DNA of 64,000 bases from NCBI RefSeq assembly GCF_003945595.2, contig NW_024103707.1, positions 1,426,001 through 1,490,000 of the forward strand, read 5' to 3'. The translations under genes were made by a program, and so were the position numbers. The notes beneath the pieces were generated by a model. That model did no database searches, was not told where the DNA came from, and saw only the letters and a list, made by a program, of their open reading frames with translations. This DNA is from Pipra filicauda (lineage: Eukaryota; Chordata; Aves; Passeriformes; Pipridae). This document shows positions 47,601-64,000 of the stretch, one piece after another; the first letter of the stretch is position 1, and each line of letters starts with the position of its first letter.

Positions 47601-50600
47601 CTCCGCACTCACTGCTCTAACTGGGGTATATGAGCAAGCTAATTAGAATCACAGAACAATTTAAGTATAAAAGATCTCCAGACACCATCTGGTCCAAGCT
47701 GCTCCTCAAAGCAGAACTACTCTTGGTAACAAATTCAATTCTGAAATTAGATCAGGATCCTCATAACTCATAACTTTCGAGCATCTCCAAGAATGGAGAA
47801 TGCATACCATCTCTAGGCAAAATATTCACTGTCTAACCAGCCTCACTGTGAATATTTTTTTCCAAAAATTGAATTGGAATTCACCCCCTTGCATCTTTTG
47901 CTTAGTGTTCTTCATTTCTTCACTGTGCATCAACAAGAAACATGTGGCTCTGTCTTCTCTATAGCCCATTACTGACTTGAAGACAGCAATAAGAATCCCC
48001 CTTAGCTTTCTCTCTTAAAGACTGGACAAACTCACACTCTCAGCCTCTTCTCATAAATGATTAGGAGATTTTTCCTGAAGTGACAAGCAATAAAACAGGA
48101 TCTGATTCAACAAGCTCTTCTAACTAATGTTAAATGACAGTTCTACCTATTCCTTGTTTAAAAGTATTCCCAAGCTGTGTTATTTAAAATTCAATTTTCA
48201 ATAGGCAACTACTGCGACAGTTCATTTTTCCATACCATTGGATAGTTTGATCAATCTGTTGTTCATTCCTCCATCTCCATCCACAACATAGATATCTCCA
48301 TTTTCCTCCACAAAGATCTCTGCTGGCTGATCAAATTGCAGGGGAATCAAACTTGAACCAGCATTTCCTGGTGTGCCCAAGACTTGCATAAGTTTACCCA
48401 AAGGGCTATACTGTTTCACAGTGTGTCCGTATTTCCCTGAATTAAAGAAAAAAAAGGTGCCAAAATATCTTAACAAAACAAAATGTAAGTATTAAAACCA
48501 ATCGCAAAGATTAAAAATCTCCTGATACTCACAAGTGATATTAATTCATCAAACAGTCAAAATTCTGTAGTGAGATTATGACTGTAAATCCATAGGATAC
48601 GACAATATTCATGAATTGTATTAAGGTCGCTAAACCTAGAACAGACAATAGGTCTAGCCAGAATTTGTGATTTTTTTTCCTGATACTTCTGGGTGGCAGC
48701 AGGGTGGAGTGCTTACTGAGCTCAGTAGCTGTAAGCAGACACACAGCACAAATCATGAAACTTTGGAGTGTTTTGTGCAGCACCCGGGAAGTTTGTTCAC
48801 AGCAAGAAAAGCACAAATCTGTCTCAGAACTCTTTGAGAGATTTAAATAAATGAGTTGTTTAAAGCAAAATCTTCAGTATTAACATTTTCTTCCCCACCT
48901 AATACTTCTCATATCACCACCATGCATACCTGTTCCAACATCTGTGATCCATACTGAACTATCTGTTGCAGTGTTCCATACAAAGATACCATGAGGCATT
49001 TCAACCGTATCATTCCAGGAGTAAAGAAAATAGCCTTCCTCTGAGAACACAAGTACTTTTGGCACATTGTCTCCCCTCTGAAAAGGCAAAAAAAGATCTA
49101 AAGAAAACATATTAAGCAAGTAATCATATTTTTTTAAATTCTTCTTTGTGAAGTTTTTGCAATGTTTCATAAATCATAAGAATCTCCTGAGTTTATTGTC
49201 TACTAGACCTCTTTTTCCATCTAGAAAAGGAAAGAGAGAGAAGAGTCTAAGTTTAGCATGAAAAACCTTCCACTCAGCCTAGACTTTCACTTTAAATCAC
49301 ATAAGAATCCAACTTTCAGAGCAGCTAAGCACCTGCAGCTATCTTGGCCTTCATTTTGAAATGTGATTTTATGTTCCTGCAGAAAAACATGGCCAGTACA
49401 ACACAGGCATGAAAAATTGTAACTGTGCTTATTAGCTGCATGGCACTCAAGTATTCATACTGTGCTTTACAATTAATTCCCTCCACTTATCCATGGCCTA
49501 GAGATACCGATGCATGGAACTGGGTAGAGGAAATAATTTAACTCAGTTACTGTAACCGGTTGAAAGAGCTATGTCGTTTTGATTTTATGGGGCAAGGCCT
49601 GAAGGAGTGGAAGATTCAGTTGCCACAGAATCACATTTTCCCTTGCAACTAAAGGAAGAAGCCGCTGTAACTCAGTGAAGTTGGATCATGCATTCATACC
49701 ACAGAAATTTAATGCTTTTTTTAAAAAAAAAAGCTCAAACAAATATGGTACCAGAACTGCTTTAAAAAATAGATATAGCAGAGACATCTATACTTATATT
49801 TTCTCTGATTTTGATACAAAAATTATTCATATATACATTTAAACATACACATATACATCCTAATCTAAACCTTTACAGGTAAAAATACACCAGAAAGAGA
49901 GAAATACAGTGTTCCCACTCACTTGTCCTACATAGACCAAACCATGAAGAGAGTCAACAGCAACACAAAATGTTTGGCCAGTGAAGTCTTCTGGAGTTTT
50001 AGGCCAGCCTATGTCTAGCTTGTACATCTGCTGCTGTTCCCTCCAAGGAGAGAAGTAATCATATGCTTTTAAAACCTGAAAGTACAAAATAAATATCCAG
50101 TAGTAATCAAATTCCATGATGGTGGGATCAAAGAAAATAGCAGTTGAAAGTAACTGTGTGCTGAAGCACCATAAATTAACTTATTCAATTTATATTAACA
50201 AAACAGATAAGCAGAAGCAGGCTTGCTGCTAGAGGTTTGGATTGCAAATGGGAAAGCTTCAACAAACTGAAAATTAGCTAATGAGTCCTTTGGACTGGGG
50301 AGCTCTGGAGTTAGAAGGCAAAACACACATGCTGAAATTTCTTACATCAAAGTTGCTATTAGATATTTGTATCTGTAAATCACACTCCAAAATGAGGAAA
50401 ATAGTGGAGAAGGTTCCAAATGCAACAGACTCAACAGCCACTTCAAGAAGACATGAAAATAACAAAAAGAAAAGATCAGAATTAAGGGGAAAAAACAGGT
50501 CAAGAAAGAAAAACTACATCTTGGAAATTGGGAAGCATAAAACACCAGGAACGGCCAGACTCAGGTCCATTTATGCATTTTAAAGGATAACGGAAAAAAA

Positions 50601-51172
50601 TAATCTTTCACATTTTTGTTCTATTTTTCCAACAAAAGAGAGGAAGCTAAGCACTGCTGCAAGATAAATGCTGAAACGGAGAGCTCAGTCCAGAGCTAAG
50701 AACTACCCTGGGTGACCCTGAAGGCCCGCGGCCACCTGGCATTCCTGCTCCTCGCCTTGCCAGGAACAGTGGTGCATTGATGACAGAACTGCGGACAGAC
50801 GGACTGGGCTGCCATGGAGGAAAACCATGAGCAATCCAGCAGGGAGAAAACCCGACAGCAGCAATAAGTGGGAAGTCATTCACCCACACCTTACTTTTTC
50901 CTCCCTCGAGCGCAGCAAACTGCCTGGAAACCCCTGAAAAGGATCGCTCGGCACCCCCGCCCCGCCTCACGTCAGCCGCCAGCCGGGCGGGAGAGTCACA
51001 GGGACGAGGGGAGTCCTCGAGTCCTGGGGTCCCGGCCGGCCCCCCACCCCCTCGCCGCAGCCCCTCCCCGCTCCCCGCCGTAGTCGGAGGCCCCGGCACG
51101 GAGCCCCGGGTGGCCGCGGCGCACCTGGGAGGCGCCGAGCAGAGCAAGCAGGGCCAGCACCCTCCCGGCCAT
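44621..51172 (-). CDS. NHLRC3: NHL repeat-containing protein 3
   Basis: Seven coding exons on the minus strand join in frame with GT-AG splice sites: 51172-51125, 50075-49923, 49077-48930, 48436-48236, 47113-47022, 45462-45350 and 44849-44621 (stop TGA). They total 984 bp, 327 residues. The start ([16 protein letters not shown]) is a short signal peptide, so the product is expected to enter the secretory pathway. NHL beta-propeller blocks follow: [72 protein letters not shown] and [22 protein letters not shown] and NGT are potential N-glycosylation sites. Length is near the roughly 350 residues I recall for mammals. The molecular role is poorly known. The gene is head to head with PROSER1. 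No break or odd residue was seen. Confidence 0.95.
47645..48066 (-). mobile_element. Old CR1-like fragment in NHLRC3 intron 4
   Basis: On the minus strand a diverged CR1 3' region is visible. The plus strand shows AGAATCACAGAACAATTTAA, CATCTGGTCCAAGCTGC, then CAGCCTCTTCTCATAAATGA. Divergence is much higher than in the other copies, so this is an old insertion or another CR1 subfamily. Confidence 0.65.
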
Positions 51173-51860
51173 GGCAGCGCCGGAGCCGCAGCCCCTCCCG
51201 CCTCCCGGGGGCCGGGCCGGTTGCCATGGCGGCCACGTGGGCGCCGCCCCGCCCGGCCCGGCCCCGCGGCCGCTGCTCCCCGCGCCGTGCCGGCCCCGGG
51301 CCCGGGGCGGCGCCGAGGGGGCGGCTCACAGTGGCTGCGGCGGCGGTCCCGCCAGAGCGCTCAGCGCTTCGGCGCCGCGCCGGGGGCTGGGAGAGGGGCG
51401 AGCCCGCCGCGACTCCCCGCCGCTCCTGCGCAGGCATCAGTGTCGTCGGCCAGCGTAGAAAAGGGCCCTCAGTCCGCGCCGTGATGCCATAGGGGCGCGA
51501 CGGCGGGAGGCGGGACCGGCGGAGGGGGTGTCCTGTCGGTGTGTTCGCGCCGCTCCCGGGCCGCCTTCCCCGCCTACCCCACCTGCCCTGCCCTCCCCGC
51601 CTTCCCCGGGGGCCGCTCGGGGCCGCGCCGGCTCTGCCCGCCGGGGTCGCAGGGCGATGCGCTGCGGGGGCGCCCCGCGGGCGGGCGCGGGCAGGCCGGG
51701 CCTCGGCGCCGCGTGTTGAGCCGAGTGGCCGCGGCTGCCGCCCCTTCCTGCCGCTCCATCCGTCCCTGAGCCCCGCGCCCTCCCGCTCCCACCGCCGGCC
51801 CGAGCGGCCCCGGGACGCGCCGTGACGGGCGTTCTGAGCTGCGCCCGGCGGGAGCCTTTG
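50930..51860. promoter_or_regulatory. CpG island, probable bidirectional promoter of NHLRC3 and PROSER1
   Basis: Dense CpG and GC across about 0.9 kb covers NHLRC3 exon 1 and the region upstream of PROSER1. The two start codons (51172 minus, 52066 plus) are 894 bp apart in divergent orientation. No TATA box stands out. GC-box-like GGGCGG and CCGCCC elements are frequent. This is the usual form of a shared housekeeping promoter. Open frames on both strands here are effects of composition. Confidence 0.8.
51225..51227 (-). promoter_or_regulatory. Upstream out-of-frame ATG of NHLRC3
   Basis: GCCGCCATGG gives a strong initiation context 55 bp before the NHLRC3 start and in another frame, which stays open past the main start. 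If transcripts begin upstream of it, it would form an overlapping uORF. Confidence 0.5.
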
Positions 51861-51922
51861 TCTCTGTGTCCGGATGAGGAGAGCCCGGGCCGCCTTCAGT
51901 GCCCAGATTTTTTTTTGTTACG

Positions 51923-51927
<5 letters not shown>

Positions 51928-51953
<26 letters not shown>
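51928..51953 (+). repeat. 26-bp poly-T run
   Basis: An unbroken run of 26 T lies between the CpG island and the PROSER1 start codon, within a T-rich stretch from 51909 to 52040. It probably lies in the PROSER1 5' UTR. Its length may be polymorphic or affected by sequencing. Confidence 0.9.
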
Positions 51954-52051
51954 CTGTATACTTGAGGACTCTTAAGTCTTTAGCCCAGATTTTTTCCGTT
52001 TTTTAAATTTTTTTTAAATTTATTTAGTTTTTTATTTCGTCCACGCATTGA

Positions 52052-52060
52052 ATGAACTAA
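52052..52060 (+). promoter_or_regulatory. Minimal upstream ORF of PROSER1 (Met-Asn-stop)
   Basis: ATGAACTAA ends five bases before the PROSER1 ATG at 52066. The upstream ATG has a weak context (T at -3, A at +4), while the main one has A at -3 and G at +4. Confidence 0.6.
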
Positions 52061-52065
52061 TCAAG

Positions 52066-62147
<10,082 letters not shown>

Positions 62148-62912
62148 TAATGTGTCAAGTATTAGTTTCTCTGACCATGGCCATCTCTGAAATTGGCTTG
62201 TGCTTCCTTGGCATGTTCTGAGTACTCGTTTCTACCTTTTCTTGTCATGACTGCAGAATTGATAAAAAGAGGAATATATTGACTTCTTTTTCCAACATCC
62301 GCATCATAAGGAAAAGTCACAATCCTGTTCTGATGATGAAATATTTAATTTATGGGTAAATACTGTGCATGTTAGACAAGGGCTGTGACTTTGTTGTAAC
62401 ATTTGACCAAGGTTTGGGCTTTAGCCTGTCGAGTCTGACTTGTTGCTGTAGAACCAAACTTAGGGTATGGTCAGCCACAGCCCTGAACTGGATGGAACTA
62501 TGTAGGAACTTGCTGGAGGTCTGTAATATGTTTCTCTCAGCTGAAGGTTCAGACTTGTAATCTGTTTTTTTCAGTTGCCTTCAGCTTTACCTACAGTTTC
62601 CTGAAAGAAAAGCACATTTCAGTCTCAGAAGGGACATAGTGATTACCTTTTCCTGCTTTTAGTCTATTTGTAGCCTTGTGCCTTAAGTAAGATTGAGCCT
62701 TTATTCATAAACTCCTCTTTCTTTGCTCTGTTCCATCAGTTGTTTGATTCCAGACATGTTTGGAAGGGAGCAAGACAATTGCCCTTTCTTAGGAGGAGGA
62801 GGTTATTACATAGTCTGACTGGTCTTTTTTTTCAGTATCTGAAAGCCCTTCTTAATCTTGCAATTCCTACTGCAAAACAAGGAGTGCTCTGGTTAGGACA
62901 TTTGCTTTTCAC

Positions 62913-62988
62913 TGATGTTAGGGATTTCTAAGGTCCTTCCCAAATCTTCGTTCGCGAAGCCCAGCCATGATGATGTTAGGGATTTCTA
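62913..62988 (+). mobile_element. Very short LINE insertion (40 bp) with 18-bp target duplication
   Basis: TGATGTTAGGGATTTCTA occurs at 62913-62930 and again, identical, at 62971-62988. Between them lie 40 bp that match the 3' end of the LINE at 2756-3384, including the CTTCG-TTCG-CGAAG hairpin and the AGCCATGA tail. The first intronic copy of this region (61779-61837) shows the layout without the insertion. Confidence 0.85.
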
Positions 62989-63369
62989 GGTAGTTGATAA
63001 GAAAGTGTAGTAGAACTCTTAGCATGCTTGTTGAAGGGTGAGTCATCTAATCAACCCGATCTTTGCGAGTCTTTTTATAGCCATTTTGGAAAAATGGGCA
63101 CTACAAGTGGCTAAACTAAGACTGATTATTTATGCCCAAGAAATAACTTGCTCCCAGGAAACTGTATGGGAAACTCGCAGACTAGCTAAAATTTATATTA
63201 AATAAGTCCTATTCAGAGTAACTTAAAGTACCAAATTTGACCTGTGACTAGATATAAATATTAGTACATTTTAGGATATGAACAGCTTTTGAGGTTTCAG
63301 GGCCTTATTAGACTGCAACATGTTTTTTAAGAGAGTTCTTGTGACAGTGGAACTCATAACTGTTGAAAT

Positions 63370-63399
63370 TATATATATATTTATGTGTGTGTGTGTGTG
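63370..63399 (+). repeat. (TA)n(TG)n microsatellite
   Basis: An AT dinucleotide run is followed by about eight TG units, in PROSER1 intron 8. Confidence 0.9.
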
Positions 63400-64000
63400 A
63401 TGAGGTTGCAGATGCTGACCTGAAACTATTAAATGTGATTGTTTTCAAGCAATGGTCAGAATGATGTTTTGTTTTCAGCCTCTAACATTTCCTTCCTGAG
63501 TGACACAATGATTGTTAGTTGTTTTCTGATTTTTAGGCAAGAGTTGTCATGCAAGAAATCTTAACATCAGGTGCAATTGTGAAATGTGAAATAGGAAGGA
63601 GTCGTGTATGACAAATTATTGCACTTTCAGTATTGTTCGAGTGCTACCTTTCCCTATGAAGCACAAGTTTTTATGCTCCTATTCATTCAGTACCACTGTG
63701 AAGTGTGTTTATGTTCCTGCAATTTAAATGTCGATGTTCTTCATCAGAACTGTATACCACAGCAATACAACAGTTTGAGTTGCTCCAAAAAAATAAGAGG
63801 AAAAAAAGGTATTTTTAATACATCAATTGCACTAAGAATTTTATATTAAAATAATTTGTTAACCCACTTGAATTTCTTAACTTTTAAAGAAATATTGAAG
63901 AATACTAGATGAAGTATTTGAAATGGAACATTTTCCTCTGAATTTTCTGGCTAGTGTTGAAGGGCTGGTCATGGTCACTGGTCTGTGTTTCTCTTTTTTA

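Noticed and set aside
50647..51825. Several Arg/Pro/Ala-rich frames around NHLRC3 exon 1
   Set aside because: They are composition effects in the promoter CpG island. Only the 48-bp exon 1 frame joins the NHLRC3 exons.

Overview
The window is vertebrate nuclear DNA, almost certainly from a bird and perhaps a songbird. Two spliced genes with recognisable vertebrate products lie head to head. CR1-type LINE pieces occur throughout, and several LTR elements make 5-bp target duplications. The species cannot be named from sequence alone. Coding density is very low: about 44 kb of repeat-invaded intergenic DNA is followed by NHLRC3 (minus strand) and the first eight coding exons of PROSER1 (plus strand), an adjacency that I recall from other vertebrates. 

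Layout. 1-8 kb: intergenic DNA with one 629-bp LINE insertion that carries the end of a reverse-transcriptase ORF. 8.0-8.9 kb: solo LTR. 9.2-11.4 kb: decayed ERV-L-like pol remnant, minus strand. 11.9-12.1 kb: piece of a plus-strand LTR. 12.1-23.2 kb: a large composite of gamma-type endogenous retroviral sequence, all minus strand. Here a gag-pro-pol block (called ERV-B, about 14590-20503) sits between pieces of a related element (called ERV-A: LTR and leader, matrix fragment, second integrase fragment, env, 3' LTR). 23.4-24.9 kb: CR1 fragment split by a younger LTR. 24.9-25.6 kb: CpG island with no recognisable gene. 25.6-44.6 kb: mostly unique AT-rich DNA with a solo LTR (28.9-29.6 kb) and two CR1 copies. 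44.6-51.2 kb: NHLRC3, seven coding exons, 327 residues. 50.9-51.9 kb: GC-rich bidirectional promoter. 52.1-64 kb: PROSER1 exons 1-8, with introns holding CR1 copies, an LTR and very short LINE tails. 

How it fits together. NHLRC3 and PROSER1 start 894 bp apart in opposite directions and probably share the CpG-island promoter. The retroviral genes are all broken (frameshifts, stops, altered catalytic residues), so they are fossils. The most unusual structure is ERV-B: it appears to begin at the R region of an LTR with no U3, and to stop near the start of env. Related ERV sequence lies on both sides, which suggests a recombinant or template-switched provirus. A second notable signal is a LINE family whose 3' end carries a CTTCG-TTCG-CGAAG hairpin. 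One 40-bp insertion is little more than that hairpin and is flanked by an 18-bp target duplication.
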